This document shows positions 34,575-45,200 of a stretch of 64,000 nucleotides of DNA, piece after piece. Position numbers and translations under genes: made by a program. The notes below the pieces were generated by a model. It made no database searches. It was given only the letters and a program-made list of their open reading frames with translations, and was not told the DNA's origin. How positions within the stretch are numbered: the stretch's first letter is position 1; the number at the start of each line of letters is the position of its first letter. The DNA comes from Rhodospirillales bacterium (lineage in GTDB: Bacteria > Pseudomonadota > Alphaproteobacteria > Rhodospirillales > Casp-alpha2). The stretch spans positions 481,892 to 545,891 of the forward strand of contig JAEPQO010000003.1 in assembly GCA_017640505.1 (NCBI GenBank). Direction: 5' to 3'.

Positions 34575-35180
34575 ATGCCAGACTCCGCGATCCGCAAAGA
34601 CCAGGAACGAAAGATCGCGGGAAAGCGGCGCAAGGAACTCCATCTCGCAAACCCTGCTGCCGGAGAGGCAATCACCCGTCACGTGATGGACGCAGCCGAC
34701 GCCCTCGGGCTTGGTGCCGGCCCGCGGACGGTGTCTGCATTCTGCTCGATGGGGACGGAGATCAGCACGGTACCGTTGCTGGCGGCACTCGGCGCCGCCG
34801 GTCACAAAACTGCATTGCCGGTTGTAGAGCGCAAGAACGCGCCGCTGGTTTTCCGGGCATGGGCTGCCGGCGATCCGCTTGTCGACGGCGGTTTCGGGAC
34901 GTCCGTTCCTGCACCCGACGCGGCCCCGGTCACGCCAGACGTCGTCTTCGTGCCGCTGCTGGCCTTTGATGACGATGGTTACCGGCTCGGCTATGGCGGC
35001 GGGTTTTATGACCGGACGCTCGAAAAGCTGCGTGCGGAAGGCGAACACGTCATTGCCATAGGTATTGCTTTTTCCGGACAACGGGTGGAAACCGTGCCCC
35101 GCGATTCTTTTGATCAGCCATTGGATTGGATCGCGACCGAGGTCGGGTTGATGCGCATCGAAGCAAAAGGAAAGTCATGA
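34575..35180 (+). CDS. fau: 5-formyltetrahydrofolate cyclo-ligase
   Basis: A 201-residue ATP-dependent enzyme turning 5-formyl-THF into 5,10-methenyl-THF. It has an N-terminal basic helix (RKDQERKIAGKRRKEL), the FCSMGTEISTVPLL segment, and the C-terminal signature GYGGGFYDRTL (about 141-151). It directly follows 6S RNA as in many proteobacteria and overlaps ymdB by 4 bp. Confidence 0.92.
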   Translation: MPDSAIRKDQERKIAGKRRKELHLANPAAGEAITRHVMDAADALGLGAGPRTVSAFCSMGTEISTVPLLAALGAAGHKTALPVVERKNAPLVFRAWAAGDPLVDGGFGTSVPAPDAAPVTPDVVFVPLLAFDDDGYRLGYGGGFYDRTLEKLRAEGEHVIAIGIAFSGQRVETVPRDSFDQPLDWIATEVGLMRIEAKGKS

Positions 35181-35992
35181 GAGTTCTGATCGTCGGCGAT
35201 GTCGTGGGGAGTGCCGGGCGCGCCGTGCTCAACGCCAATCTGCCCATGCTGCGCGAAAAGCTGAAAACCGATTTTGTTGTCGTCAACGGCGAGAACGCGG
35301 CGCATGGCTTCGGGATCACGGGCAATATCTGCGACAGCTTTTACCAGGCGGGCGCCGACTGCATCACCACGGGCAACCACGTGTTCGACCAGCGCGACGT
35401 GATCGGCCAGATGGAACGCGATGAGAAGATTCTGCGCCCGATCAACTATCCGCCGGACACGCCCGGCAAAGGCTACGGCATCTACAAGACCGATGACGGC
35501 AAACGCATCCTCGTTGCCAACGTAATGTGCCGGCTGTTCATGGAGTTGCTGGATGATCCGTTTCAGGCGCTGGACGCGCTGCTCAAGCGGTTTAAACTCG
35601 GGCGTGACGCGGACGCCATCATCTTCGACGTGCACGGCGAGGCAACCAGTGAAAAACAGGCCATCGGCCACTACGTCGACGGGCGCGCCAGCGTCGTCGT
35701 CGGCACGCATACGCATGTGCCGACGGCGGACACCTGGGTGCTGCCGGGCGGCACGGCTTACCAGTCGGATCTCGGCATGACAGGTGACTACGACTCGGTC
35801 ATCGGCATGAAGAAGGAACTGTCGGTGAAACGCTTTCTCGCCAAGGGCGAGCGGATCAGGCTCGAACCGGCATCGGAGGACGGTACACTATGCGGTTGTT
35901 TCGTCGTGATCGACGACAAAACCGGGCTCGCCAAACGCATTGAACCGGTGCGTGTCGGTGCGCGCCTCTCCGAAACGGTGCCGAAACCCTGA
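35177..35992 (+). CDS. YmdB-family metallophosphoesterase
   Basis: A 271-residue two-metal phosphoesterase. Motifs are IVGDVVGSAGR (6-16), VVNGENAAHG (39-48), TTGNHVFD (about 68-75), FDVHGEATSEK and GTHTHVPTAD. B. subtilis YmdB hydrolyses 2',3'-cyclic nucleotides including cAMP; the alphaproteobacterial role is not established. ATG 35177 overlaps the fau stop (ATGA), so they are translationally coupled; the frame is open further upstream inside fau. Confidence 0.9.
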   Translation: MRVLIVGDVVGSAGRAVLNANLPMLREKLKTDFVVVNGENAAHGFGITGNICDSFYQAGADCITTGNHVFDQRDVIGQMERDEKILRPINYPPDTPGKGYGIYKTDDGKRILVANVMCRLFMELLDDPFQALDALLKRFKLGRDADAIIFDVHGEATSEKQAIGHYVDGRASVVVGTHTHVPTADTWVLPGGTAYQSDLGMTGDYDSVIGMKKELSVKRFLAKGERIRLEPASEDGTLCGCFVVIDDKTGLAKRIEPVRVGARLSETVPKP

Positions 35993-36032
35993 AAACACAG
36001 CGGCGGCGAAAAATGATCTTGCCGCCAAATTC

Positions 36033-36061
36033 TTGACATATTGCCCCTGAATCATGTTGCA
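36033..36061 (+). promoter_or_regulatory. candidate sigma70 promoter for yebC-ruv
   Basis: A perfect TTGACA at 36033-36038 is followed after about 17 bp by a weak -10 candidate near 36055-36061. It lies 40 bp past the ymdB stop and 110 bp before the yebC start. The poor -10 box keeps this tentative. Confidence 0.35.
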
Positions 36062-36172
36062 GAAGGCTCGGCGCGGTATTCAATTGCCCGCCTCGACTGT
36101 AATATGGAGCGATTCGCGGCGCGCATCGGCGTGGCCGCGTTTGCAAATGGGAAAGAGACGGAAAGACCAACC

Positions 36173-36916
36173 ATGGCCGGCCATTCAAAATTCAAGAACA
36201 TCATGCACCGGAAGGGTGCCCAGGACGCCAAACGGGCAAAGGTTTTTGCCAAGCTCGGCAAGGAACTCTCCATTGCCGCGCGCGCTGGCGAGGATCCGGG
36301 CTTCAATCCGCGACTGCGCCTCGCGATCGCTAATGCGAAATCGCAGAACATGCCGAACGACAATATCAAGCGCGCGATCGCGCGCGGTGTCGGCGGCGAC
36401 GGCGAGAACTACGAGGAAATCCGTTACGAAGGCTACGGGCCAGGTGGCGTCGCAATGATCGTCGAAGCGCTCAGCGACAACCGCAACCGCACCGCCTCCG
36501 AAGTCCGCTCGGCGTTTTCGAAGCACGGCGGCAACTTAGGCGAAACCGGCAGCGTCAATTTCATGTTCGAGCGCATCGGTAAGATCGTCTATCCGGCCGA
36601 TTCCGCCAGCGCCGAGGAAATGTTCGAAGCGGCGCTCGAAGCGGGGGCCTCCGACGTCGAGAGCGACACTGACGGGCATTCCATTTCCTGCGATCCGAAC
36701 GATTTCGCGGACGTGCGCGAAGCGATGGCCGAGAAGTTCGGCGATCCGGAGAGTGGTGAGCTGGAGTGGAAGCCCCAGAATACGATCGAAGTCGACGCCG
36801 ACACGGCGAGCACACTGTTCAAGCTGATCGAGGTGCTCGAGGACAACGACGACGTCCAGTCGGTGTCGTCCAACTTCGATGTGTCCGATGAAATCATGGC
36901 GCAGCTCAGCGCCTGA
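36173..36916 (+). CDS. yebC: YebC/PmpR-family regulator/translation factor
   Basis: A 247-residue protein starting [21 protein letters not shown], the exact family start. It has the [11 protein letters not shown] motif at about 61-71 and the GYGPGGVA motif near 92. Family members were named transcription regulators and are now also linked to translation of polyproline stretches. Location next to ruvC is conserved across bacteria. Start 36173 is fixed by the family alignment; the frame is open upstream. Confidence 0.95.
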   Translation: MAGHSKFKNIMHRKGAQDAKRAKVFAKLGKELSIAARAGEDPGFNPRLRLAIANAKSQNMPNDNIKRAIARGVGGDGENYEEIRYEGYGPGGVAMIVEALSDNRNRTASEVRSAFSKHGGNLGETGSVNFMFERIGKIVYPADSASAEEMFEAALEAGASDVESDTDGHSISCDPNDFADVREAMAEKFGDPESGELEWKPQNTIEVDADTASTLFKLIEVLEDNDDVQSVSSNFDVSDEIMAQLSA

Positions 36917-36929
36917 AGGGAAAACGCAA

Positions 36930-37436
36930 GTGCGGCTGATCGGTTTCGATCCTGGATTGCAGACGACGGGCTGGGGCGTCATTGACGCCGTCGACAACCG
37001 TCTCAGCTATGTCGCCGACGGGACGGTATCGACCTCCGCCAAGGCCTCGCTTTCCGAACGCCTCGTTGAACTGCACGCGGGCCTCAGGGAGGTCATTGCC
37101 GAATACGTGCCGGAGGAAGCCGCGGTCGAAGAGACCTTCGTCAACAAGAACGCGGTATCCACCCTCAAGCTTGGGCAGGCGCGGGGCATCGTCCTGCTGG
37201 TGCCTGCGCTGGCCGGTTTGCATGTGGCCGAATATCTGCCGAACCTCGTCAAAAAGACGGTTGTCGGATCGGGCCATGCCCAAAAGGAACAGGTCCAGAT
37301 GATGGTGAAGACCCTGTTGCCGGGTGCCAAGGTGAAAGGCGCGGATTCCGCGGACGCGCTCGCCGTCGCGATTTGTCATGCGCACCACCGTGGCACGGCC
37401 GATAAGGTCCGCCGGCTGGCTAGGGCGGCGCAATGA
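36930..37436 (+). CDS. ruvC: Holliday junction resolvase RuvC
   Basis: A 168-residue endonuclease that cuts Holliday junctions. Catalytic acids are Asp7 (RLIGFDPG), Glu67/68 ([10 protein letters not shown]) and the C-terminal [13 protein letters not shown] motif. The start is GTG 36930 with AAGGGAAAA upstream, which places Asp7 correctly. It overlaps ruvA by 4 bp in a ruvCAB operon. Confidence 0.96.
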   Translation: MRLIGFDPGLQTTGWGVIDAVDNRLSYVADGTVSTSAKASLSERLVELHAGLREVIAEYVPEEAAVEETFVNKNAVSTLKLGQARGIVLLVPALAGLHVAEYLPNLVKKTVVGSGHAQKEQVQMMVKTLLPGAKVKGADSADALAVAICHAHHRGTADKVRRLARAAQ

Positions 37437-38080
37437 TCGCCAGGCTCAAGGGGATCGTCGAAGATATCGGTGATGACTGGGCCGTCGTCGACGTGAACGG
37501 CGTCGGGTATCTGGTATTTGCGTCCGGGCGCACGCTGGGCCGTCTGGCTGTCGGCGAGGCGGCGGTCATCTACATCGAGACGCACGTCCGTGAAGACCAT
37601 ATCCACCTGTACGGTTTCGCCGACACGCTGGAGCGCGATTGGTTCAAGCTGCTGACCACCGTTCAGGGTGTCGGTGCCAAGGTCGGTCTGGCGATCCAGA
37701 GCGTGCTGAGCAACGACGAGGTCAGCCGCGCCATTCTGTCGGGCGACAAGGGCGCAATTACCCGTGCGCCCGGCGTCGGACCGAAGCTTGCGGCGCGGAT
37801 CATCGCCGAACTCAAGGATAAGGTCGGCACCATCGCGCTGGGGCAGAATCTGAAGGCCGAGGTCGGCCATACGGCGACGGCGTCGGCGGGTGGCGCCCAA
37901 GGCGCGGTGTCGGACGCAGTGTCGGCGCTGGTCAACCTGGGATACAGCCCGTCGCAGGCGCTCGGTGTCGTTTCCGAAGCGGCCGGCGAACTTGGCGAGG
38001 CGGCGGATGTCGGCGTTCTCATCAAGGCGGGCCTTTCGAAACTTGCGCCTGCAGACCAGCGTGCTGGAGCGCGGCGCTAA
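37433..38080 (+). CDS. ruvA: Holliday junction DNA helicase subunit RuvA
   Basis: A 215-residue protein with the N-terminal OB fold ([21 protein letters not shown]), helix-hairpin-helix motifs ([17 protein letters not shown] and [19 protein letters not shown]) and the C-terminal RuvB-binding domain ([19 protein letters not shown]). The tetramer grips the four-way junction. It is coupled to ruvC by a 4-bp overlap and abuts ruvB. Confidence 0.97.
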   Translation: MIARLKGIVEDIGDDWAVVDVNGVGYLVFASGRTLGRLAVGEAAVIYIETHVREDHIHLYGFADTLERDWFKLLTTVQGVGAKVGLAIQSVLSNDEVSRAILSGDKGAITRAPGVGPKLAARIIAELKDKVGTIALGQNLKAEVGHTATASAGGAQGAVSDAVSALVNLGYSPSQALGVVSEAAGELGEAADVGVLIKAGLSKLAPADQRAGARR

Positions 38081-39133
38081 ATGGCCGAGGGCGATCGTAT
38101 TCTCGAGGCCGAGAGCCTGCCCGGCGACAGCCAGGACGCGGCGCTGCGGCCGCAGAAACTGGATGATTTTGTCGGCCAGCCGCATGTGCGCGCGAACCTG
38201 AAGGTCTTTGTCGAGGCGTCGATCAGCCGCTCCGAACCGCTCGATCACGTCCTGTTTTTCGGGCCGCCAGGGCTGGGTAAAACCACGCTGGCCTCTATCG
38301 TCGCCAAGGAAATGGGCGTCGGGTTCCGCGCCACGTCCGGCCCGGTGATCGCCAAGGCCGGCGATCTGGCGGCGATTCTGACCAACCTCGAAGCCGGCGA
38401 CGTGCTGTTTATCGACGAGATTCACCGCCTCAATCCGGCCGTTGAGGAAATCCTCTATCCGGCGATGGAGGATTTCCAGCTCGACCTGATTATCGGCGAG
38501 GGGCCGGCAGCGCGTTCCGTGCGCATCGATCTGCCGCGCTTCACGCTGGTCGGCGCGACAACCCGATCTGGCCTGATCACGACGCCGCTTCGTGAACGCT
38601 TCGGCATTCCGATGCGGCTCGAGTTCTATGGGATCGACGATCTTCAGCACATTATCTCGCGCGGTGCCGGTCTTTTGGGAATGGATATGACCGATGATGG
38701 TGCGCGCGAGATCGCCAAGCGTGCCCGCGGCACGCCACGTGTCGCTGGCAGACTGCTGCGCCGGGTGCGCGACTTTGCCGCCGTTGCCGGCCATTCGCCC
38801 GTCGATGCGAAAGCCGCCGATGCGGCACTCAATCGGCTGGACGTGGACAAACGCGGACTTGATGCGATGGACCGCCGGTACCTGACGTGCATCGCCGAGA
38901 ATTACGGCGGCGGACCGGTCGGTGTCGAAACGCTGGCGGCGGCCTTGTCGGAGCAGCGCGACACGATCGAGGAAGTCATAGAACCCTATCTGATTCAGCA
39001 GGGCCTGTTGATGCGCACGCCACGTGGCCGGGCGCTGACGGGAGAAGGGTTCAAGCATCTGGGGCTGAAGGCGCCCGCCAACCTGAACCAGCTTGAACTG
39101 ATCGCGGATGATGCGGAGGCGGATGATGCCTGA
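38081..39133 (+). CDS. ruvB: Holliday junction branch migration ATPase RuvB
   Basis: A 350-residue AAA+ motor. Walker A GPPGLGKT (61-68), Walker [10 protein letters not shown] (about 110-118), sensor 1 GATTRSG and the Arg finger region PLRERFG are intact. A C-terminal winged helix follows ([16 protein letters not shown]). Start ATG 38081 directly follows the ruvA stop. Confidence 0.97.
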   Translation: MAEGDRILEAESLPGDSQDAALRPQKLDDFVGQPHVRANLKVFVEASISRSEPLDHVLFFGPPGLGKTTLASIVAKEMGVGFRATSGPVIAKAGDLAAILTNLEAGDVLFIDEIHRLNPAVEEILYPAMEDFQLDLIIGEGPAARSVRIDLPRFTLVGATTRSGLITTPLRERFGIPMRLEFYGIDDLQHIISRGAGLLGMDMTDDGAREIAKRARGTPRVAGRLLRRVRDFAAVAGHSPVDAKAADAALNRLDVDKRGLDAMDRRYLTCIAENYGGGPVGVETLAAALSEQRDTIEEVIEPYLIQQGLLMRTPRGRALTGEGFKHLGLKAPANLNQLELIADDAEADDA

Positions 39134-39557
39134 CGCGGGGAACGCACATGTTCATGTCATGCCGGTCCGCGTCTACTACGAGGACACCGACGCCGGCGGC
39201 ATCGTCTATTACGCCAATTACCTGAAATTTGCGGAACGGGCGCGGACGGAGATGCTGCGCGCGGGCGGGATTGCCCACGGCGATCTGCTGGCGAGTGACG
39301 GGATCGCTTTTGCCGTCCGCGAATGCCATGCCGATTACATCAAGCCAGCACGGCTTGACGACGCGCTGGAGATCAGGACTCGGGTGACCGAGGTCGGCGG
39401 CGCCACGATCCGCATGCAGCAGGACATCTGCCTTGAAGGCGACGTGCTGGTCGCCGTCGAGGTGCGGCTTGCGTGCATGGATGTGAACAGCGGTGCGCCG
39501 AAAAGGTTGCCGGAAGCGGTCAGGGAATGCCTGCGGGGCATGCGGGCCACGACATGA
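39126..39557 (+). CDS. ybgC: Tol-Pal-associated acyl-CoA thioesterase YbgC
   Basis: A 143-residue hot-dog thioesterase with the family signature [20 protein letters not shown] (catalytic Asp near 21). It hydrolyses acyl-CoA or acyl-ACP and is typically first in tol operons. Several ATGs cluster at the ruvB end; ATG 39126 has GGAGG six bases upstream. It overlaps ruvB by 8 bp. Confidence 0.93.
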   Translation: MPDAGNAHVHVMPVRVYYEDTDAGGIVYYANYLKFAERARTEMLRAGGIAHGDLLASDGIAFAVRECHADYIKPARLDDALEIRTRVTEVGGATIRMQQDICLEGDVLVAVEVRLACMDVNSGAPKRLPEAVRECLRGMRATT

Positions 39558-39583
39558 AATTCGAGGGACGAGCGGAGTAGCGA

Positions 39584-40300
39584 ATGGAAAATCAAGCAGT
39601 AGACGCCGCAATGATGGCGGGATCGGTTGGCGCAGATCAGTTCGCGGTTATGTCCATGTTTCTGCGCGCCGATATCGTGGTGAAGTCTGTCATGGTGATG
39701 CTGGTGCTGGCGTCGATCTGGTGCTGGGCGATCATTTTCGAGAAACTCCTGACGGTCAGGCGGCTGAACAAGCGTTCCAACGAGTTCGAGCAGGCTTTTT
39801 GGTCCGGCAAGTCGCTCGACGACCTTTTCGATCGTGTCGCAAGCAATCCGCGGGATCCGATGGCTGCCGTGTTTTCCGCGGCGATGCGCGAATGGCGCCG
39901 GGTATCCGGAAGCGGGTCGTCGGGGATACGGGCGGGCCTTGCGGAACGGATCGACCGCGTCATGCAGATTACCGTGCACCGGGAAATGGACCGGGCCGAA
40001 AAGTATATGACGTTCCTGGCGACGACTGGTGCGACGGCGCCGTTCATTGGCCTGTTCGGCACTGTTTGGGGCATCATGCACAGCTTCCAGTCGATCGCTA
40101 TTTCCTCCAACACGTCGCTGGCTGTCGTTGCACCGGGGATCGCCGAAGCACTGTTCGCGACCGCATTGGGTCTATTGGCCGCGATTCCGGCTGTTGTCGC
40201 GTACAACAAGCTGAGCCGCGACCTCGACCGCTATGCCGGGCGGCTGGAAAGTTTCGCCGGTGAGTTCTCGGCCATCCTTTCACGCGAGATGGACAACTAG
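39584..40300 (+). CDS. tolQ: Tol-Pal system proton channel protein TolQ
   Basis: A 238-residue inner-membrane protein with three helices. [20 protein letters not shown] forms helix 1; [13 protein letters not shown] and [21 protein letters not shown] form the conserved channel helices with Thr residues. With TolR it uses the proton gradient to energise TolA. The start follows CGAGCGGAG. Confidence 0.96.
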   Translation: MENQAVDAAMMAGSVGADQFAVMSMFLRADIVVKSVMVMLVLASIWCWAIIFEKLLTVRRLNKRSNEFEQAFWSGKSLDDLFDRVASNPRDPMAAVFSAAMREWRRVSGSGSSGIRAGLAERIDRVMQITVHREMDRAEKYMTFLATTGATAPFIGLFGTVWGIMHSFQSIAISSNTSLAVVAPGIAEALFATALGLLAAIPAVVAYNKLSRDLDRYAGRLESFAGEFSAILSREMDN

Positions 40301-40309
40301 GAGCCGGCA

Positions 40310-40795
40310 ATGGCGATTACGACCGAACGCATGGGTGGCGGCGGCGGCCGTTTCGGACGGCAGCGCCGCCGTCCGATGAGCGAAATCAACGTGACGCCGT
40401 TCGTCGACGTCATGCTGGTGCTGCTGATCATATTCATGGTGACCGCGCCACTGCTGACGGTTGGCGTCGAGATCAATCTGCCCGAGACCAAGGCCGGTGC
40501 TATTGCCGGGGAGGATGAGCCGCTGGCGATTTCGATTACCGAGGCCGGCGAGATATTTTTGCAGGATACGTCGGTTCCGCTGGACACACTGGTGCCAAGA
40601 TTGCGTGCCATCACTGGCGAAAACCGGGAGCTTAGAATTTTTGTTCGCGGCGATGCGAACATCAATTACGGCCGTGTGATGGAAGTCATGGGCACGATTA
40701 ACCGCGCCGGATACCGGCGTGTGGCGCTGATTACGCGCAGCGGCGAGAAGTCGGACAAGAGCGCCGGCGACGAGACGCCAAAGAAGCAGCAATAA
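40310..40795 (+). CDS. tolR: Tol-Pal system protein TolR
   Basis: A 161-residue protein with one N-terminal membrane helix. [19 protein letters not shown] holds the proton-carrying Asp33. A periplasmic domain follows from residue 55, and a short Lys-rich tail ends it. AGGAG precedes the ATG and tolQ ends 9 bp upstream. Confidence 0.96.
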   Translation: MAITTERMGGGGGRFGRQRRRPMSEINVTPFVDVMLVLLIIFMVTAPLLTVGVEINLPETKAGAIAGEDEPLAISITEAGEIFLQDTSVPLDTLVPRLRAITGENRELRIFVRGDANINYGRVMEVMGTINRAGYRRVALITRSGEKSDKSAGDETPKKQQ

Positions 40796-40828
40796 CCCAA
40801 GGGCGAGACCAAGGGCTGATCTGAGATC

Positions 40829-41800
40829 ATGCGGACCGGACTTATTTTCTCTGTAGCTTTTCATGCGGGCGTGATCGCGGCCAGCATGCTTGGTTTGCCG
40901 CTGATGTCGCCACCTGAGCCGCTGGAGGAAACGCCCGTGTTCGTCGAATTGGTGGAGATCGACGAAGTTCGCAACGCACCGCCGCCTGCGCCCGAACCCG
41001 AGCCTGAGCCGGAGAAGACCCCTGAGCCGCCACCGGTTGAGGAAGCGAAGCCGGAACCCGAGCCGACACCTCCGCCGCCGGCGCCTGAGCCCAAGCCGGA
41101 AATCGCCGCGTTGCCGCCCAAGCCTGAACCCGAACCCGAGCCGGAACCGGAGAAGGAGCCTGAGCCGGAGCCCTTGCCCGAGCCTGAGCCCGAGCCGGAA
41201 GTGAAGAAAGAACCGGAGCCCGAGCCCGAACCCAAGCCTGAACCGAAACCAGAGCCGCCGAAGCCGGTTGCCGCTGCGGCGAAAATCAAGAAGAAGCCGA
41301 AGCCACCCGAGAAATTCGAGGTCGCATCGCTTCTAAAGACCCTTGAGGAGATCAAGAAGTCGCAGCCGTCGGAACCGGCGGAAGAGAAACAGGAAGAGCC
41401 GAAGGCCGACTTCGCGGCGCAGATGCGTGCGGCACTAAAGACCAAGGCACCGCAGCAGAATTCCGACCCGACCAAGAAGGTCACGATGACCGAGCTGGAT
41501 GCCATGCGCCGGCAGGTCATTTCTCAGGTCGCGCCGTGCTGGAATATCAACCCGGGTTCCAAGGGGGCTGAGAACCTGGCTGTGCTCGTCCGCATGCAGA
41601 TGAATCCGGATGGCACCGTGCAATCGGCATCGATCGAGGATCAGGCACGTTATTTCTCGGAGCCGTTCTTCCAGTCGGCCGCGGATGCGGCAAAGCGTGC
41701 CGTATTGAATCCGCGGTGCAATCCCATCAAACTGCCGCCTGACAAGTATCAGGTCTGGCGAGAAATCGTGATCAACTTTGATCCGAGAGAGCTACTGTAA
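40829..41800 (+). CDS. tolA: TolA with Pro-Glu-rich periplasmic stalk
   Basis: A 323-residue protein with an N-terminal membrane helix ([19 protein letters not shown]). A Pro/Glu/Lys-rich stretch of about 100 residues (50-150) is built on repeated PEPEPE units; E. coli TolA instead has an Ala/Lys/Glu-rich helix here. A helical segment and a C-terminal TolA/TonB-like domain follow ([17 protein letters not shown] ... [11 protein letters not shown]). The C-terminal Cys pair (CWN, NPRCNP) is conserved. It reaches across the periplasm to TolB/Pal. Confidence 0.92.
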   Translation: MRTGLIFSVAFHAGVIAASMLGLPLMSPPEPLEETPVFVELVEIDEVRNAPPPAPEPEPEPEKTPEPPPVEEAKPEPEPTPPPPAPEPKPEIAALPPKPEPEPEPEPEKEPEPEPLPEPEPEPEVKKEPEPEPEPKPEPKPEPPKPVAAAAKIKKKPKPPEKFEVASLLKTLEEIKKSQPSEPAEEKQEEPKADFAAQMRAALKTKAPQQNSDPTKKVTMTELDAMRRQVISQVAPCWNINPGSKGAENLAVLVRMQMNPDGTVQSASIEDQARYFSEPFFQSAADAAKRAVLNPRCNPIKLPPDKYQVWREIVINFDPRELL

Positions 41801-41809
41801 GGAGCATCC

Positions 41810-43138
41810 ATGTTTGTCCCGTCGATGATGCGAAACGCGATACCCGTCCTGCTGGCGGTCCTGATGATGGCCGGTGTGGCACGTGCCGAACTGCGCGTCG
41901 ATATCACACAGGGCAAGGCGGAACCGCTGCCGATCGCCGTGACCGACTTTTTCGGGGCAGGTGCCGAAGAAGGGCGGATCGGCCGCGATATGGCCGGGGT
42001 GATCGCCGCCGACCTGCAGCGCTCGGGGCTGTTCAAGCCGATCGACAAGCGCGCCTTTATCCAGTCCGATACGGCGCTCAATACGCTGCCGCGGTTCGGC
42101 GACTGGCGCATCATCAATGCTCAGGCGCTTGTGCAGGGCCGGACGGAGCTGGTGCCGGATGGCCGGTTGCGTGTTGAATTCCGTCTGTGGGACGTATTCG
42201 CCGAGCAGCAGATGGTGGGGCTTGCTTACTTCACCGTCCCGGACAATTGGCGGCGTGTCGCGCATATCATCGCCGATGCCATTTACAAACGGATTACCGG
42301 CGAAGACGGTTATTTCGATACCCGAATCGTTTATATCGCCGAAAGCGGTCCCGAGCGCCGCCGCGTCAAACGTCTCGCCATCATGGATCAGGACGGCGCG
42401 AACCACCGGTTTCTGACCGACGGTGCCGAACTGGTGCTGACGCCGCGATTCTCGCCGACGCTGCAGGAAATTACGTACCTGAGCTATCGCGGCAACTCGC
42501 CCCGCGTTTACATCTTCAATATCGACACCGGGCGTCAGGAACTTCTCGGCGACTTCCCGGGGATGACGTTTGCGCCTCGGTTCTCGCCGGACGGTCAGAA
42601 AGTCATCATGAGCATGTCGCAAAACGGTGCGACGAATATTCATGAAATGGACCTGCGTACACGTCAATCGCGCCAGCTGACGCGCACCGGTGCCATCGAT
42701 ACGTCGCCCAGCTACGCGCCGGACGGCAGCCAGATCGTTTTCAACTCCGACCGTGGCGGTACACAGCAGCTTTACGTAATGGACCGGGATGGGCGCGACG
42801 TTCACCGCATCAGTTTCGGCAAGGGCAGATATGCGACGCCGGTCTGGTCCCCGCGCGGCGATCTGATCGCTTTCACAAAGATTTCTCGCGGCACTTTTTA
42901 CATCGGGGTCATGCGGCCGGATGGCACAGGCGAACGTCTTCTGGCCGAGGATTACCTTGTCGAAGCGCCGACGTGGTCGCCGAATGGGCGCGTCCTGATG
43001 TTCTTCAGGCAGTCGAAAAGGGGCGAAGAAGTCACGGAACCCCGGCTCTATTCGATCGACCTCACAGGTTACAACGAACGCGAAATTATCACGCCGGTCG
43101 GGGCTTCGGACCCGGCGTGGTCGCCTCTGATCCCTTAA
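41810..43138 (+). CDS. tolB: Tol-Pal system beta-propeller protein TolB
   Basis: A 442-residue periplasmic protein. Signal peptide [18 protein letters not shown]; the mature start [20 protein letters not shown] is the TolA box region. The N-terminal domain is followed by a six-bladed propeller with repeated [13 protein letters not shown] motifs. It binds Pal and is released by TolA. GGAGC lies upstream, and tolA ends 9 bp before. Confidence 0.96.
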   Translation: MFVPSMMRNAIPVLLAVLMMAGVARAELRVDITQGKAEPLPIAVTDFFGAGAEEGRIGRDMAGVIAADLQRSGLFKPIDKRAFIQSDTALNTLPRFGDWRIINAQALVQGRTELVPDGRLRVEFRLWDVFAEQQMVGLAYFTVPDNWRRVAHIIADAIYKRITGEDGYFDTRIVYIAESGPERRRVKRLAIMDQDGANHRFLTDGAELVLTPRFSPTLQEITYLSYRGNSPRVYIFNIDTGRQELLGDFPGMTFAPRFSPDGQKVIMSMSQNGATNIHEMDLRTRQSRQLTRTGAIDTSPSYAPDGSQIVFNSDRGGTQQLYVMDRDGRDVHRISFGKGRYATPVWSPRGDLIAFTKISRGTFYIGVMRPDGTGERLLAEDYLVEAPTWSPNGRVLMFFRQSKRGEEVTEPRLYSIDLTGYNEREIITPVGASDPAWSPLIP

Positions 43139-43336
43139 ACGGGAATGCCGCAGTGCGAAATCGGCTCCCGGATGAGGGATATCCACAACAGGGGTTTTCC
43201 AAAAAAGGACTTGGAATCAAGCCCGTCACTCTTTAAAGATACCACCAACCGGCGTTTTTGCAGACGCGCGTGTTTAGTTCTGCCGACTGTTCGGCGATTG
43301 GGTTAATGAGATATCACCCGTTGAGGAGTATTTCCT

Positions 43337-43858
43337 ATGCGTTTCAAATTTTTAAGTGTGCTGGCCGCGGTTGCCTTGCTTGCAGCGTGTGAAACAGCGC
43401 CGGAATCGAGTGGTAACGCCCAGTCGTCCGGCGCCTCGTCGTCGACGTCGAGCAACAGCGGCAGCGCCACCTCGGCCGTTCAGATTCAGGCGGGCAGTCA
43501 GGAAGATCTTGTCGTCAATGTCGGCGACCGCGTGTTCTTCGAATTCGACAGCTCCGAGCTGAGCGCCGAAGCCCGTACCTCGCTGGAAAAGCAGGCTGCG
43601 TGGATGAAGAAATTCGGCGGCGTTCGCGTTGTCATGGAAGGTCACTGCGACGAACGCGGCACGCGTGAGTACAACCTCGCCCTCGGCGAGCGTCGTGCCA
43701 ATGCCGCCAAGGACTATCTCGTTGCGCTGGGCATCAATCCGGCCCGCATCAAGACGATTTCCTACGGTAAGGAGCGCCCGGCTGCGCTCGGTCACAACGA
43801 AACCGCCTGGGCGCAAAACCGCCGTGCGGTGACGGTTGTCGACAGCACCGGCAGCTGA
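43337..43858 (+). CDS. pal: peptidoglycan-associated lipoprotein Pal
   Basis: A 173-residue outer-membrane lipoprotein with lipobox LLAAC (Cys18). A Ser-rich linker (25-50) precedes the OmpA domain (FFEFDSSELSAEARTSL, MEGHCDERGTREYNLALGERRA). The Asp/Arg pair that binds meso-DAP is present. TTGAGGAG precedes the ATG. A 198-bp gap from tolB suggests it can also be transcribed from its own promoter. Confidence 0.96.
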   Translation: MRFKFLSVLAAVALLAACETAPESSGNAQSSGASSSTSSNSGSATSAVQIQAGSQEDLVVNVGDRVFFEFDSSELSAEARTSLEKQAAWMKKFGGVRVVMEGHCDERGTREYNLALGERRANAAKDYLVALGINPARIKTISYGKERPAALGHNETAWAQNRRAVTVVDSTGS

Positions 43859-43881
43859 TCCTTCACCGGATAAAGCTTTTT

Positions 43882-43930
43882 AGGGCGCTTGCTCGCCGGT
43901 TTACACCGGATGGGCAAGCGCCTTAATTTT
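43882..43930 (+). terminator. terminator after pal
   Basis: GGCGCTTG and CAAGCGCC pair around a 24-base loop that itself holds an inner CCGG hairpin, followed by TTAATTTTG. It separates pal from cpoB. Confidence 0.75.
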
Positions 43931-44017
43931 GCCTAAGATGTACGAAAGGTTGCCCGTATACGCGGTGCTTGGGAAGGCGCCGCCAAAGCTGTTGATAAGG
44001 ACTGACCGGAGAGAGCA

Positions 44018-45184
44018 ATGACGTTTCGAGGCTCGTGGTGCGGCGCAATGGCATGCGTTGCTGTTTTGATGACGGCTTATCCCCTGCAGGCTCAGGATAC
44101 GCAGGCCCTGCTGGATCGGATTGAGCGTCTGGAACGCGATATCAGAACGCTCAATGTACAGATCGCGCGGGGCGGCGGTGGCGGCGGCACGGCCCCTGAT
44201 GCCGCTGCGGCGTCGGCGGGTAGCGGCGATCCGGCTTATGCGCGGCTCAGTGTCCGCATGTCGCAGGTTGAAAACGATCTGCGGGGGATGACCGGCAAGA
44301 TCGAAGAACTTTCCTATCAGGTCAATCAGGTTTCTCAGCAACTCGAAAAACTGGTCGCCGATGTCGATTTCCGGATGAAACAACTGGAACAGGGCGGCGC
44401 GGTTTCCGGTATGCAGAAGCCGATGCAAGGCGGTCCGGCGATGGCGCAGCCGCAACAGGGAGCCGCACCGGGCAGCATCGCGGCTAATACCAACACGCCG
44501 CCCGCCGCGGCGTCTCAAGGTGCGGAAGGCGGCACGCAGGTTCTGGGTACGCTGAACGAATCCGATCTTACCAATCCGCAGCCGTCGGCGACGGCGACGC
44601 CGGCCCCCGCGGCCGCGCCGCAAAGCGAAGCCGATGCGCTCCTGGCCCAGTTGACCGGGGACGCGCCGGCAGCCGCCCCGGAATCCGCACCGGCACCCGC
44701 CGCCGCGCCCCAGGCCGCGCCGGCGCCGGCCGGTGTTAACGCGGCATCGACGCAGCCGTCTGCGGTCCCGGCAACGCAGACCGCCGCATTACCGGAAGGC
44801 ACGCCACGCGAGCAGTACATGCACGCTTTTGGTCTTCTCAGGCAGGGTAAATACGATCTGGCCTCGTCATCGTTGCAGCAGTTCATCGAACAGCACGGCG
44901 ATGACAAGCTGGCCAGCAACGCGCGTTACTGGCTGGGTGAAACGTATTACGTGCGCGGCTCGTTCGTGGAAGCTGCCGAAACCTTCCTGGAAGGCTATCA
45001 GACCGACCCCCAGGGTCCCAAGGCGCCGGATGCTCTCCTGAAGCTCGGGATGTCGCTGTCCAGCCTCGACAAGAAGAACGAGGCCTGCGCGGCTTTCCAG
45101 AAACTCCGCGCCGATTACCCGGACGCCCCGGCGGGTTTAAAAAGCACCCTGCAGCGGGAATGGCAGAAGAACGGTTGCGTCTGA
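44018..45184 (+). CDS. cpoB: cell division coordinator CpoB (YbgF)
   Basis: A 388-residue periplasmic protein. A signal peptide ends at PLQAQ, and a coiled coil lies at about 28-50 and 75-120. The Ala/Pro-rich linker is unusually long (about 130-265; 100 residues more than E. coli). The C-terminal TPR domain begins REQYMHAFGLLRQGKYDLA and has three repeats. CpoB links Tol-Pal to peptidoglycan synthesis at constriction. It has a terminator before it, so it is likely transcribed separately. Confidence 0.92.
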   Translation: MTFRGSWCGAMACVAVLMTAYPLQAQDTQALLDRIERLERDIRTLNVQIARGGGGGGTAPDAAAASAGSGDPAYARLSVRMSQVENDLRGMTGKIEELSYQVNQVSQQLEKLVADVDFRMKQLEQGGAVSGMQKPMQGGPAMAQPQQGAAPGSIAANTNTPPAAASQGAEGGTQVLGTLNESDLTNPQPSATATPAPAAAPQSEADALLAQLTGDAPAAAPESAPAPAAAPQAAPAPAGVNAASTQPSAVPATQTAALPEGTPREQYMHAFGLLRQGKYDLASSSLQQFIEQHGDDKLASNARYWLGETYYVRGSFVEAAETFLEGYQTDPQGPKAPDALLKLGMSLSSLDKKNEACAAFQKLRADYPDAPAGLKSTLQREWQKNGCV

Positions 45185-45200
45185 CCGATAGCGAGGAGCG

